In this document: one piece after another, positions 1 through 10,244 of the stretch
Layout of the letters: the number at the start of each line of letters is the position of its first letter
Numbering within the stretch: the stretch's first letter is position 1
NCBI GenBank assembly: GCA_030824275.1
Contig: JAVBXY010000005.1
Location: forward strand, 124,001 to 188,000
Direction: 5' to 3'
Source of the DNA: Rhodocyclaceae bacterium
Lineage (GTDB): Bacteria; Pseudomonadota; Gammaproteobacteria; Burkholderiales; Rhodocyclaceae
Length of the DNA: 64,000 nt
The notes under the pieces: generated by a model
What the model saw: only the letters and a program-made list of their open reading frames with translations
What the model was told of the DNA's origin: nothing
Databases searched by the model: none
Made by a program: the position numbers and the translations under genes

Positions 1-179
1 CCGTCAAGGCTCTGGAACAGGAGGTCGCTTCCTTGCGTGAGGCGCTGCATCCGCCGGCATCGGCGAAGACCGAAGCGCCCAAGCCGCCGTCCATTCCCCG
101 CAACATCGACGCAGCCGACCCGGGCAATGATTGCGTGATCCGCCCTGGCAGCAAGGGCGGCATCAGTAACTGTCTGTAG
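1..179 (+). CDS. C-terminal end of an unrecognised protein (partial)
   Basis: An open frame enters from the left edge (first complete codon at base 3) and stops with TAG at 177-179, so only the last 58 residues are visible. The tail begins with a heptad-like stretch (VKALEQEVASLREAL), is then rich in Pro, Ala and Lys, and ends in CVIRPGSKGGISNCL. It could be the C-terminus of an envelope or coiled-coil protein, but I do not recognise the family. It runs convergent to the minus-strand gene that ends 2 bases later. Confidence 0.55.
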   Translation, partial: VKALEQEVASLREALHPPASAKTEAPKPPSIPRNIDAADPGNDCVIRPGSKGGISNCL

Positions 180-181
180 CG

Positions 182-475
182 TCAGCCGTCGAAGCCGAGC
201 AGCAGCACGTCGGCGGCCTGCTCGCGCAGCGGGATCAATGCCTGATAGGCCTCCGACTGGTACCAGCCGCGCATGGTGGCGACGTCGGGAAAGCGGATCA
301 CCACCGTGTCGGTGTGCGTGTGGGTGCCGGCGAAGACATCGCTACATGTACCGCGAAACAGCAGTTCCGCACCCCATGGCGCCAGTGTCGCGGGAACCTG
401 GCTGCGATATTCCGCCCACTTGGCGGCGTCCTTGACGGTGATGTGGCCGATGGCGCAGGCACTGGTTTGCGTCAT
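182..475 (-). CDS. DUF1330 family protein
   Basis: A 97-residue protein beginning [16 protein letters not shown]. The pattern of an N-terminal beta strand, a central HTHTDTVVIRFPD segment and a WYQSEAYQALIPLRE helix is that of the DUF1330 ferredoxin-like alpha/beta barrel family, whose biochemical role is not settled. The ATG at 473-475 follows a good GGAG-type ribosome site. It overlaps the stop of the upstream flavoprotein gene as ATGA (472-475), so the two are probably translationally coupled. A longer in-frame extension to 610 lies wholly inside the flavoprotein gene and is not needed. It is the last gene of the lptD-to-DUF1330 minus-strand run. Confidence 0.8.
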   Translation of the reverse strand: MTQTSACAIGHITVKDAAKWAEYRSQVPATLAPWGAELLFRGTCSDVFAGTHTHTDTVVIRFPDVATMRGWYQSEAYQALIPLREQAADVLLLGFDG

Positions 476-1704
476 GAGGAGATCTCCTTCATCGATGTCG
501 ATGCACGCCAGCGCAGCAGGCCGTGGCCGGCGCGCCGGCCGCTGGCGAAACAGGCGGTGAGCAGGTAGCCGCCGGTGGGGGCTTCCCAGTCCAGCATCTC
601 GCCAGCGCAAAAGACGCCGGGAATTTTCTTCAGCATCAGCGCGTTGTCCAATGCTTTAAGCATGATTCCGCCGGCGCTGCTGATGGCTTCGTCGATGGGG
701 CGGGTGGCCGTGAGTGTCAGCGGCAGGGCTTTGATCGCAGCGGCCAGTTGCGCCGGATCGCGCAGTTGTTCGGGGCGGGCCAGTTCGCGCAGCAGCGCGG
801 CCTTGACGCCCTCGATGCCGGCGCGGCGGCGTAGGTGGTTGCTGAGGGATTCGCGGCCTTGCGGGCGTTGCAGGTCGGCGGTGAGGCGGGCGAGGTCGCG
901 GCCGGGGGCGAGGTCAAGCGTGAGCACGGCGCTGCCATCACGTTCGATGGCGTCACGCAGCGGTGCAGAGAGCGCGTAGATCAGGCTGCCTTCGACGCCG
1001 TGGCGGCTGACAAGGAATTCGCCGTGACGACTGTGTCCCCCGAAGCTGGCGGTGACGGCCTTGACCGGCTGACCGGCGTGGCGCTCGCGCAGGTGTTCGC
1101 TCCAGGCGACATCGAAGCCGCAGTTGGCCGGGCGCAGCGGTGCGACGTCGACGCCGCGCGCGGCGAGCAGGGGCAGCCAGCGGCCGTCGGAACCGAGCCG
1201 CGACCAGCTGCCGCCGCCCAAGGCCAGCACCGTAGCGCCAGCGCCGACTTTTGTTTCACCTTCCGGTGTGGCGAAGCGCAGGGTGCTGTCGCTGTCCCAG
1301 CCGAGCCAGCGATGACGCGGATGAAAGTGCACGCCCTGCTCGCGTAGGCGATGCAGCCAGGCGCGCAGTAGTGGCGCTGCCTTCATATTCTTTGGGAAGA
1401 CGCGCCCGGAACTGCCGACGAAGGTCTCGATGCCCAGGCCCTGCGCCCAGTCGCGCAATTGCTGCGGACCGAAGTCGGCGAGCCAGTGGGCGACGGCTTC
1501 CTGTCGTTCACCATAGCGGCGGATGAAATCCGGAAAGTCTTCGGCATGGGTCAGGTTGAGGCCGCCGATGCCGGCGCGCAGGAATTTGCGGCCCACGGTG
1601 GGCATGGCATCGTAAATATCCACGGCCACGCCGGCGGCGCTGATCACTTCCGCCGCCATCAGTCCGGCGGGGCCGCCGCCGATGATGGCGACAGGATCAC
1701 GCAT
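472..1704 (-). CDS. BaiN/YhiN-type NAD(P)/FAD-dependent oxidoreductase
   Basis: A 410-residue flavoprotein of the HI0933/YhiN family (conserved, poorly characterised; relatives include BaiN of bile acid reduction). Visible features are an N-terminal dinucleotide-binding motif [13 protein letters not shown], the family segment [16 protein letters not shown], a central [15 protein letters not shown] and a C-terminal [18 protein letters not shown] that closes the FAD site. The ATG at 1702-1704 lies 8 bases inside the end of rsmA, so it is probably co-transcribed and coupled. The dispersed 24-bp motif of this window sits at 1228-1251 and encodes the segment KVGAGATVL. The substrate is unknown. 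Confidence 0.85.
   Translation of the reverse strand: MRDPVAIIGGGPAGLMAAEVISAAGVAVDIYDAMPTVGRKFLRAGIGGLNLTHAEDFPDFIRRYGERQEAVAHWLADFGPQQLRDWAQGLGIETFVGSSGRVFPKNMKAAPLLRAWLHRLREQGVHFHPRHRWLGWDSDSTLRFATPEGETKVGAGATVLALGGGSWSRLGSDGRWLPLLAARGVDVAPLRPANCGFDVAWSEHLRERHAGQPVKAVTASFGGHSRHGEFLVSRHGVEGSLIYALSAPLRDAIERDGSAVLTLDLAPGRDLARLTADLQRPQGRESLSNHLRRRAGIEGVKAALLRELARPEQLRDPAQLAAAIKALPLTLTATRPIDEAISSAGGIMLKALDNALMLKKIPGVFCAGEMLDWEAPTGGYLLTACFASGRRAGHGLLRWRASTSMKEISS
1228..1251 (-). repeat. Dispersed 24-bp motif, copy 1
   Basis: Reads, on the minus strand, the exact 14-bp left part AAAGTCGGCGCTGG, then CGCT, then ACGGTG. It lies inside the YhiN-type flavoprotein gene, in the gene's own orientation. 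Confidence 0.8.
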
Positions 1705-2503
1705 TGGGCGAATCGGAGAGAGAGTTGGCGATGCGGACGTAGTCCTCGACCGACAGGTCTTCGGCACGGGCCGTGGGCTTGATGTCGAGGGCGGTGAGCT
1801 GGGCTTCGCTGACCATGCTGCGCAGGGTATTGCGCAGCATCTTGCGGCGTTGGGAGAAGGCCGTGGCGACCAGTTTGGCGAACAGGGCTTCGTCCTTCGC
1901 CGTGTCGCCAGGGCCGACTTTCTTGGGGATCATGCGGACGATGGCCGAGTCCACCTTCGGCGGCGGATTGAAGGCGCCGGGCGGGACGATGAACAGGCGC
2001 TCCATGAAGTAGTGGTACTGGAGCATCACCGAGAGGCGGCCGAAATGGCTGCTGCCGGGCGCGGCCACCATGCGATCCACCACTTCCTTTTGCAGCATGA
2101 AATGCATGTCGTACACCAGCGGTGCGCTGGCGACGAGGTGGAAGAGCAGGGGGCTGGAAATGTTGTAGGGCAGGTTGCCGACGATCTTGAACTTGCCCTC
2201 GCCTTTCAAGGTGGCGAAATCGAATTCGAGGGCATCGCCTTCGTGGACCGTCAGGCGCTCCGGCGGATAGCGGTCCTTGAGCCGGGCGATCAGGTCGCGG
2301 TCAATCTCGACCACGTGCAGATGATCGATGCGCTCCAGCAGCGGGCCGGTGAGGGCACCGAGGCCGGGGCCGATTTCCACCACCGTGTCGCCATTGCGTG
2401 GATTGATGGCGTCGACGATCTTGCGGATGACGCCGTCGGAGACGAGGAAATTCTGGCCGAAGCGTTTGCGGGCAACGTGGCCTTGATGTTCGCGGGGCTT
2501 CAT
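1697..2503 (-). CDS. rsmA: 16S rRNA dimethyladenosine transferase
   Basis: A 268-residue RsmA/KsgA protein that dimethylates two adjacent adenosines in the 3'-terminal helix of 16S rRNA, a late step of small-subunit assembly. Diagnostic motifs are [12 protein letters not shown] near the N-terminus, the SAM-binding [12 protein letters not shown] and the catalytic [10 protein letters not shown]. Length fits the family. The ATG at 2501-2503 overlaps the stop of the preceding amidotransferase gene as ATGA. The order surA-pdxA-rsmA is classical, with the amidotransferase inserted between pdxA and rsmA. A copy of the 24-bp motif (1898-1921) encodes KKVGPGDTA in the C-terminal part. Confidence 0.96.
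   Translation of the reverse strand: MKPREHQGHVARKRFGQNFLVSDGVIRKIVDAINPRNGDTVVEIGPGLGALTGPLLERIDHLHVVEIDRDLIARLKDRYPPERLTVHEGDALEFDFATLKGEGKFKIVGNLPYNISSPLLFHLVASAPLVYDMHFMLQKEVVDRMVAAPGSSHFGRLSVMLQYHYFMERLFIVPPGAFNPPPKVDSAIVRMIPKKVGPGDTAKDEALFAKLVATAFSQRRKMLRNTLRSMVSEAQLTALDIKPTARAEDLSVEDYVRIANSLSDSPNA
1898..1921 (-). repeat. Dispersed 24-bp motif, copy 2
   Basis: Minus strand: AAAGTCGGCCCTGG (one change in the left part), CGAC, ACGGCG. It lies inside rsmA, same direction as the gene. Confidence 0.75.
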
Positions 2504-3282
2504 GCGGTGCTCGCATTCATCACCGGCAGGCCGTCGTGGAACAGGGTCAGCGTGCCGGGTGTCATGGTGATCCAGTCTTCGTTGTCGGTCAGCGGCAGTG
2601 TGGCGACGAGGGTGACGCGGTCGTCCGCGGAGGTCACCTCGCTGAAGTCCACGCTGACATCCTGGTCCTTCAGGTGCGCCGTGGCGAAGGGCGCCTGGCG
2701 CACGATGTAGGCGAGCTTGCTGCCGCAATGGGCGTAGAGGCAGTTGCCATTGCTGAGCAGGAAGTTGAATTCGCCGTGGGCGGCGATCTCGTGGGTGATG
2801 TCGGTGAGGAACTCGAACATCGGTTTGCGCAGCGGCATGGCGTGGCCGAATTCGACGCGCAGGCGTTGCAGCAGCCAGCAGAAGGCCAGTTCGGAATCGG
2901 TATCGCCGACCGGCATGAAGCTGCCGTCGAGAATCGGGGCGAAATTTTTGAGATTGCCGTTGTGGGCAAAGATCCAGTAGCGCCCCCACAGCTCACGTTG
3001 GAAGGGGTGGGTGTTCTCCAGTGCGATACGCCCCTGGGTCGCCTTGCGGATGTGGGCGATGACGTTCTTCGAGCGGATCGGGTAGTGACGCACCAGTTCG
3101 GCCACCGGCGACTGGGCCGAGGGCTCGACGTCGATGAAGACGCGGCAGCCCGGTCCTTCGAAGAAGGCGATGCCCCAGCCATCCTTGTGCACGTCGGTGA
3201 GGCCGCCGCGAGTACGGAAGCCCTCGAAGGAAAAGCAGATGTCCGTGGGGACGTTGCAGTTCATGCCCAGTAACTGGCACAT
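2500..3282 (-). CDS. Class II glutamine amidotransferase, YafJ-like
   Basis: A 260-residue protein starting [12 protein letters not shown]. Cys2 is the expected N-terminal nucleophile of class II (Ntn-type) glutamine amidotransferases once Met1 is removed. Typical family segments follow: [30 protein letters not shown] and FAHNGNL. YafJ-like proteins carry only the glutaminase domain; YafJ itself has been implicated in other metabolic side roles, and the true acceptor here is unknown. The ATG at 3280-3282 starts exactly at the catalytic Met-Cys, so the start is secure. It lies between pdxA and rsmA in the same orientation and is coupled to rsmA by ATGA. Confidence 0.87.
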   Translation of the reverse strand: MCQLLGMNCNVPTDICFSFEGFRTRGGLTDVHKDGWGIAFFEGPGCRVFIDVEPSAQSPVAELVRHYPIRSKNVIAHIRKATQGRIALENTHPFQRELWGRYWIFAHNGNLKNFAPILDGSFMPVGDTDSELAFCWLLQRLRVEFGHAMPLRKPMFEFLTDITHEIAAHGEFNFLLSNGNCLYAHCGSKLAYIVRQAPFATAHLKDQDVSVDFSEVTSADDRVTLVATLPLTDNEDWITMTPGTLTLFHDGLPVMNASTA

Positions 3283-3284
3283 GA

Positions 3285-4295
3285 TTATTCGCCCTCACCC
3301 CGACCCTCTCCCCGAGGGGAGAGGGCGACTGATCGGTGGGCCATGTCGATGGCCGCCTCGACCGCAGCGAACAGGCTGGTGGCCGAGGCGCGGCCAGAGC
3401 CGGCGAGGTCGAGGGCGGTGCCGTGATCAACGGAGGTGCGGATGACGGGCAGGCCCAGGGTGACGTTGATGCCTTCGTCGAAGGCGGCGTACTTGAGCAC
3501 GGCCAGGCCCTGGTCGTGGTACATGGCGAGCTGGGCATCGGACCCGGCCAGCACCTTTTTGGTGAATAGCGTGTCGGCGGGCAAGGGGCCGATCAGGTTC
3601 ATGCCCCCATGTTCCGGCGTGCGCAGCTTGTCGAGCACCGGCGCGATGATTTCGATTTCCTCGCGGCCCATGTGGCCGCCCTCGCCGGCATGAGGATTGA
3701 GACCGGCGACGAGGATGCGCGGTTGCGTGATGCCGAATTTGGCGCGCATGTCGGCGTGCAGGATGCGCAGCGTGGTTTCCAGTTCGTCGCGGGTGATAGC
3801 GGCGGGAACATCCTTGAGCGCCAGATGCGTCGTCGCCAGCGCCACGCGCAAACCTGCACCGGCCAGCATCATGACCACGCGCGGCGTGCCGGTCTTTTCG
3901 GCGAGATATTCGGTGTGGCCGGTGAAGGGGATGCCAGCGTCGTTGATGACGTTCTTCGCCACCGGTGCGGTGACCATCGCGGCGTATTCGCCGCTGACGC
4001 AGCCGGCCAGGGCGGCGTCGAGAATGTCGAGCACATAGCGGGCATTGGCCGCATCGAGCCGTCCCGCTAGGGCCGACTTTTGCAGGGGGATGTGGCGGAT
4101 GTCGATGCGGCTGGCGTCGAGGCCCAGAGCCTTGGCCCGTTCGGCGAAAAGATCGCGATCACCGAGGACGACCAGCCGCGCCGGCCATTTGCGGTTTGCC
4201 AGTTGCAGGCAGATGTCCGGCCCGATGCCAGCCGGCTCGCCGGACGTTACGGCGATGACAGGCAGATCAGCGGTCTTCGCTGCGGTATTCGACAT
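3285..4295 (-). CDS. pdxA: 4-hydroxythreonine-4-phosphate dehydrogenase
   Basis: A 336-residue PdxA, which oxidises 4-phosphohydroxy-L-threonine in the DXP-dependent pathway to pyridoxal phosphate. Motifs include VTSGEPAGIGPD at the N-terminus, TGHTEYLAE, GLNPHAGEGGHMG and MYHDQGLAVLKY, covering the substrate and metal (His) sites. The chosen ATG at 4293-4295 lies inside the 3' end of surA (29-base overlap). The last residues, about SVALSPRGEGRGEGE, are encoded by a palindromic repeat (3291-3327) and look acquired: the stop comes after the palindrome. The dispersed motif copy at 4057-4080 encodes QKSALAGR. Confidence 0.95.
   Translation of the reverse strand: MSNTAAKTADLPVIAVTSGEPAGIGPDICLQLANRKWPARLVVLGDRDLFAERAKALGLDASRIDIRHIPLQKSALAGRLDAANARYVLDILDAALAGCVSGEYAAMVTAPVAKNVINDAGIPFTGHTEYLAEKTGTPRVVMMLAGAGLRVALATTHLALKDVPAAITRDELETTLRILHADMRAKFGITQPRILVAGLNPHAGEGGHMGREEIEIIAPVLDKLRTPEHGGMNLIGPLPADTLFTKKVLAGSDAQLAMYHDQGLAVLKYAAFDEGINVTLGLPVIRTSVDHGTALDLAGSGRASATSLFAAVEAAIDMAHRSVALSPRGEGRGEGE
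3291..3327. repeat. REP-like palindromic repeat inside the pdxA 3' end
   Basis: A perfect inverted repeat, stems CCCTCTCCCC and GGGGAGAGGG around a GA centre at 3304-3325, flanked by GCCCTCACCCC. A nearly identical copy in the opposite orientation lies at 63302-63335. It forms the last codons of pdxA rather than intergenic space. Confidence 0.8.
4057..4080 (-). repeat. Dispersed 24-bp motif, copy 3
   Basis: Minus strand: AAAGTCGGCCCTAG (two changes in the left part), CGGG, ACGGCT. It is the most diverged of the 16 copies. It lies inside pdxA, same direction as the gene. Confidence 0.65.
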
Positions 4296-5586
4296 AGGCG
4301 CGGTCACGCATCTGCCGGACCCAGTCCTGGTAGGCTTCGTCGGACTTGCGCTCACGCAGCACCTGACGTGCGGCGAGGCGCTGGCGCTCCTTGGTCGCAT
4401 CCTCGGTACGGCGCTCCAATACCTGGATCAGATGGAAGCCGAAGGGCGATTGCACGGGGCCGCTGACCTCGTTGATCTTGAGCGCGTCCATGGCCTTTTC
4501 GAAATCGGGTACGGTGTCGCCCTGATAGAGCCAGCCCAGATCACCGCCCTTGGCGGCGGACAGGTCGTTGGAATGCAGGCGGGCGAGTTCGGCGAAGTCG
4601 CCACCGTTGTCGAGACGTTCCTTGAGCGCGACCATCTTGCGCCGGGCTTCGGTTTCGGAGACCAGTTCGTTGGTCTTGATCAGGATATGGCGGGCGCGGG
4701 TCTGTTTCAGTGCCGGGATCTGAGCGGCGGTGGCGCCACCACCGCGCTTGTCGATCAGCTTGATGATGTGGAAGCCGGCAGGACTGCGCAGGATGTCGCT
4801 GACTTCGCCCGGTTTCATTTTCTGCGCGGCCTCGGCATACAGCGCGGGCAGGCGATCCAGCGGCCGCACACCCATGGCGCCGCCGGAAAGGGCATCTGGC
4901 GCGTCGGAGATGCCGGCGGCCACCTTGGCGAAATCCTCGCCGCGCTTGAGCTGGTCGATTGCGGCATTGGCCTTGGCGCCGAGGCGCATCAACTGGTCCG
5001 GCGAGGCCTGTTCGGGAACGCGAATGACGATGTGGGCAATCTGTACTTCGGCATTGCCGGCAGTACCCTGGTCCGGGTTGGCCAGGTAGTTGTCGATCTC
5101 GCCTTCGGTGACGACGATGCGGCTTTCCACCTCGCGGTCGCGAAGACGGGAGAGGGTGATCTCTTCGCGGATTTCTTCGCGGAACTTGGCCCAGGTGATG
5201 CCGTCCTTTTCCAGGGCGGCGCGAAACTCGGGCAGGGACAGCTTGTTACCCTCGGCAATGCGACGCATGGCGGCATCGAGTTCGATGTCGGAGATGCGCA
5301 GACCGGTCTCCTTGGCAAACTGCAACTGCACGCGGTCGGAAATCATGCGCTCGAGCAACTGGCGCTCAAGAACGTCGCGGGGCGGCAACTGCACCTTCTG
5401 GCTCCGCAATTGACGCTCGACGGTCGCCATGCGGGCACGAAGCTCAAAGGCGGTGATGGCTTCGTCGTTGACCACGGCGACGATGCGATCCACTTCAATG
5501 GGCGCGACGCGACGGGTCTGCGCGTTGGCCGCGGGGGTGATAGCAGCAGCGGCAAGCAGGGAGATCAGCAACAGGCGGAGGATCAT
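4267..5586 (-). CDS. surA: Periplasmic chaperone / peptidyl-prolyl isomerase SurA
   Basis: A 439-residue SurA, the periplasmic chaperone that escorts outer-membrane proteins (including LptD) to the BAM complex. It has a cleavable signal peptide (MILRLLLISLLAAAAITPAANA), a SurA N-terminal chaperone domain starting VDRIVAVVNDEAI, and two parvulin-type PPIase domains, recognisable by VQIAHIVIRVP with GAMGVRPLDRLP and by RARHILIKTN with GGDLGWLYQGD. The start overlaps the lptD stop as ATGA, and the 3' end overlaps pdxA by 29 bases. Placement next to its client lptD is the usual arrangement. Confidence 0.96.
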   Translation of the reverse strand: MILRLLLISLLAAAAITPAANAQTRRVAPIEVDRIVAVVNDEAITAFELRARMATVERQLRSQKVQLPPRDVLERQLLERMISDRVQLQFAKETGLRISDIELDAAMRRIAEGNKLSLPEFRAALEKDGITWAKFREEIREEITLSRLRDREVESRIVVTEGEIDNYLANPDQGTAGNAEVQIAHIVIRVPEQASPDQLMRLGAKANAAIDQLKRGEDFAKVAAGISDAPDALSGGAMGVRPLDRLPALYAEAAQKMKPGEVSDILRSPAGFHIIKLIDKRGGGATAAQIPALKQTRARHILIKTNELVSETEARRKMVALKERLDNGGDFAELARLHSNDLSAAKGGDLGWLYQGDTVPDFEKAMDALKINEVSGPVQSPFGFHLIQVLERRTEDATKERQRLAARQVLRERKSDEAYQDWVRQMRDRAYVEYRSEDR

Positions 5587-8372
5587 GGCAGTGACGTGGG
5601 CGAACTGGGATCGCTACCCACCTGGGTCTGGTTGACGATGCCGTAGCCCGGGACATTGCGCTTGAGCAGTTCCAGCGGGTTGGAGCCGATGCGGGCGAAG
5701 TCGTTGAACTCGAGCTGGAAGAACATTGCTGTGTTTGATTGCTGCGTCTGCGTGGCGATGCGCTGCATGACGACACGGGCCACCCAGCAGCCCCCGTCGA
5801 ACTCCAGGCCAGCAACGGTTTCGATCATGCGCCGGTCCTTGGTCGAATAGTTCACCCGGCCAACGGCATGCCAGCCGCCGAAGATCGGCCACTGGCCAGA
5901 GACGTCCACCTGGCCGAGTTGGTCCCGTGTGTAACGATAACCGGCGTTGAGTACCTTGCCGGATTCCGGCTGGTAACGGCCACCGAGGTTGATGCGCTCC
6001 ATGCGCGAGTTCCTCGGGTTGTACTGGACGCCCATATCGACATACGTTTTCGGCAGGACGCGACCAGAGAAGGCGCCAAGGAAATCGGTCTGGCGGTCGG
6101 TGCGTAATACTTCGCCGGGCAGGCCGACGTTCTGGGTGCTGAAATAGAAGCGCTGACCGAAGGCTGCGCGTAGGATTTCCTCTCCTGTCTTCGTATCAAG
6201 CAGACGGGAAGTCAGCATCGCGGTGGCCTGGTTTGCATCGCCGATACGGTCTCCGCCACCATAACGGCTTTCGGAGAATATCTGGGCGAAGTCGAAGCCG
6301 GTAGCACCTGTATCGAAGACCGGAATCTGGTTCTGGTCACGCACGGGAACGTAGAGGTAGTAAAGGCGTGGCTCCAGCGTCTGGGTCATGGACTTGCCGA
6401 ACCAGTCCGTTTCCCGTTCGAAGGTGACGCCAGAGTCCACGCTGTAAATCGGGACGTTGCGTGTCAGCTTGTCGGCAACGCCGGCAGCCTGGCGGTCGAG
6501 GCTATAGCGTGTGGAATGTATACCGACCTTCGGCGTAATGTAGAAGGCCGCAGTTTGTAGCGGCAGGGAGAGCTGCGGATACAGCATGAAGCGGCGGGCT
6601 TGTACCTGCGTTGGATGACGGAAACTGACATGCTCGCCGCTGAAGCCAAAGGTGAGCCCGCCAGGCAGGTCGCTGCGATTGGCACTAATTGTAAGTTGTG
6701 GCTGCCGGCGATAGGGTTCACTGACTGGAGGGAGCGATGGATCCTGTAATACTTGATAGCTCTGTGTGAGCAGGTTGGCGGACCACCAGTTGCTGCCATA
6801 GGACAACGTACCTTGACGCAACAAATAGGTCTGAGACACAACAGATGTACTGTTTGATAAATCGCTGAAGAACGTGCCGTCAGAGGCCCCATTCAAATCC
6901 AATGATCCAGAGAAACCATAGCCCAAGCTCTGGGAGTGGGCTAACGAGTATGAGCTGCGGCGCTTCCTCTCCAGCTTGTCTTCGGATATATATTGGCCCT
7001 GAAAGACGCCACGGTAGTTCGGCTCGAGATATCGATATTCGCCGTTCCACAGAGTGCCGCGTTTGGCCATGATGCGTGGCGCGATGGTCGCATCTTTATT
7101 CGGCGCGATATTCCAATAGACGGGTTGGGTAAATTCCATACCGCCACGACTTGTAGAACCATAGGTCGGCGACAGCAGGCCGCTCTTGCGCTCATGGTTG
7201 AGCGAGAAGCTCATCCATGGCGAATAGAGGATGGGCATGCCCTTGAAGTAGAGCGTTGCGTTTGTTGCTGTACCGACCTCGTCGTCGTAATTGAGGCGCA
7301 GGCTGCTGGTGCGGGCAAACCAGTCCGGGTCCTTGCCGGCGACCGGCTTGCAGGTGCTGTAGGTGGCATCGGTGAGGCGGTAATGGCCTTCACCTTCGAA
7401 GTCCATGCGGGTGGCGGCGCCAGTGCCGGTGGTCAGGTTGCCCGGGAGCTCTTCGTTGCCGGTCCATACGGTGGCGGCGGAACCGGTCTTGACACGGCGG
7501 ATACTGTATTCGGGTTGTTCGAAGAAGCCGGTGCTGTCGCTGTTCTTCATGCGCATCTTCGGCCCGCGGATGCGGTCGCCCTCGCGGGAGAGGCGCACAT
7601 TGCCCTCGGCTTCCATCACGTCGTCCGCCTGCCAGTAGGTCAGGCGGTCGCTTTCAAGGATGGAATTGCGCTTGCGCAGTTCGACGTTGCCGGTGGCGAC
7701 GACTTCGACATCGTTCTTGCCGGCGATGTGATCGGCGGCGATGAAGGTCGGCAGTTCTTCGCCAGGCAGCTTGGCGTGGCCGACGATGGATTTTCCACCC
7801 TTCAATACCGTGTCCGGCAATTCTCCGGCAGCGATATGGGCGGAGTAGAGCGGCGGAATGGCCGGACGCTCGGCCACCTCGGGCGGGGTTTCCGGCTGAC
7901 GGGAGATGGCCGGCAGTGGCGCCGGCGCGGGGGACGCTTCTTCTGGCCGCCGCTGGGGCTCGACACTTGCGGCCATGGGTGCTGGTGCGGCAGGTGCGGT
8001 GGGCGTGGGAGACACCGGCCGCGGCGTCGCCTGTACTGCTTCGACACGGGCAGCTTTTCCGGTCTTGGCCTTGCTGTCCTTGACCGGCGCCTTGGCGACC
8101 AGAGCAGGTGCGACCGTAGTTTGTTGCGGGGCCAGATCGATGCGGGCAGTCGGTGCTGGCTCCACAGGAATCACGGCCGGCGGGGCACTCACGGCCTTGG
8201 CTGTTTCCTGCGGGGCTGCGGGGGCAGGGGGCGTACCGTTCCCCAGCAGGGCCGGATTGATACGCAAAGGGGGCAGGGTTTCCGCCGCCACACTGCCGGC
8301 ACCGAGGGCCAGCAGAGCCAGCAGGGAACGAGGGCCGATTTGTCCGCGTTTGCCGCGAGTACGTTGGGGCAT
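5583..8372 (-). CDS. lptD: LPS-assembly protein LptD
   Basis: A 929-residue outer-membrane LptD that inserts lipopolysaccharide into the outer leaflet together with LptE. The order is an Arg-rich signal sequence, a long Ala/Pro-rich linker (roughly residues 35-170), an LptA-like jellyroll (TFIAADHIAGKNDVEVVATGN onward, roughly 210-300) and the C-terminal barrel domain, which includes the LptD segments VYWNIAPNKDATIAPR and QTLEPRLYYLYVP. Only a few cysteines are seen (STCKPV, GGCWVAR). The ATG at 8370-8372 gives the signal peptide directly; an upstream in-frame ATG at 8447 would lengthen the leader without reason. Family members without the linker are shorter (about 780 in E. coli). Confidence 0.93.
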   Translation of the reverse strand: MPQRTRGKRGQIGPRSLLALLALGAGSVAAETLPPLRINPALLGNGTPPAPAAPQETAKAVSAPPAVIPVEPAPTARIDLAPQQTTVAPALVAKAPVKDSKAKTGKAARVEAVQATPRPVSPTPTAPAAPAPMAASVEPQRRPEEASPAPAPLPAISRQPETPPEVAERPAIPPLYSAHIAAGELPDTVLKGGKSIVGHAKLPGEELPTFIAADHIAGKNDVEVVATGNVELRKRNSILESDRLTYWQADDVMEAEGNVRLSREGDRIRGPKMRMKNSDSTGFFEQPEYSIRRVKTGSAATVWTGNEELPGNLTTGTGAATRMDFEGEGHYRLTDATYSTCKPVAGKDPDWFARTSSLRLNYDDEVGTATNATLYFKGMPILYSPWMSFSLNHERKSGLLSPTYGSTSRGGMEFTQPVYWNIAPNKDATIAPRIMAKRGTLWNGEYRYLEPNYRGVFQGQYISEDKLERKRRSSYSLAHSQSLGYGFSGSLDLNGASDGTFFSDLSNSTSVVSQTYLLRQGTLSYGSNWWSANLLTQSYQVLQDPSLPPVSEPYRRQPQLTISANRSDLPGGLTFGFSGEHVSFRHPTQVQARRFMLYPQLSLPLQTAAFYITPKVGIHSTRYSLDRQAAGVADKLTRNVPIYSVDSGVTFERETDWFGKSMTQTLEPRLYYLYVPVRDQNQIPVFDTGATGFDFAQIFSESRYGGGDRIGDANQATAMLTSRLLDTKTGEEILRAAFGQRFYFSTQNVGLPGEVLRTDRQTDFLGAFSGRVLPKTYVDMGVQYNPRNSRMERINLGGRYQPESGKVLNAGYRYTRDQLGQVDVSGQWPIFGGWHAVGRVNYSTKDRRMIETVAGLEFDGGCWVARVVMQRIATQTQQSNTAMFFQLEFNDFARIGSNPLELLKRNVPGYGIVNQTQVGSDPSSPTSLP

Positions 8373-8470
8373 GCCGTGTCGTTTGAAGAGTTTGGGGACA
8401 GTGAAAACCAGCGCAAACGACTCCAAACGAACCAGAGATTGCTGCAATCTGGTGCCTGTCCGGCCGATGC

Positions 8471-8487
8471 TAGAATCCTGAATTCTA
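8471..8487. promoter_or_regulatory. Back-to-back extended -10 elements between lptD and amgK
   Basis: The inverted repeat TAGAAT-CCTGA-ATTCTA gives a -10-like hexamer on each strand. Each is preceded by a TGn extension (TGCTAGAAT on plus, TGTTAGAAT on minus). It lies in the only 189-base space between the divergent lptD and amgK operons. No good -35 is seen on either strand, which fits extended -10 promoters. Inference from sequence only. Confidence 0.5.
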
Positions 8488-8561
8488 ACACTTCATCCTT
8501 GCAGAACGGGCCGCCGGCATCCATCCGGAACGCTCTTTTGCGACCCATTCCCATACCTCGC

Positions 8562-10237
<1,676 letters not shown>

Positions 10238-10244
10238 TCGCCCG

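Noticed and set aside
1471..1496. GAAGTCGGCGAGCCAGTGGGCGACGGC as a motif copy
   Set aside because: Only the AAGTCGGCG core fits and the spacing of the right half is off.
8318..8345. GGGCCGATTTG in the lptD 5' end as a motif copy
   Set aside because: Too many mismatches in both halves.
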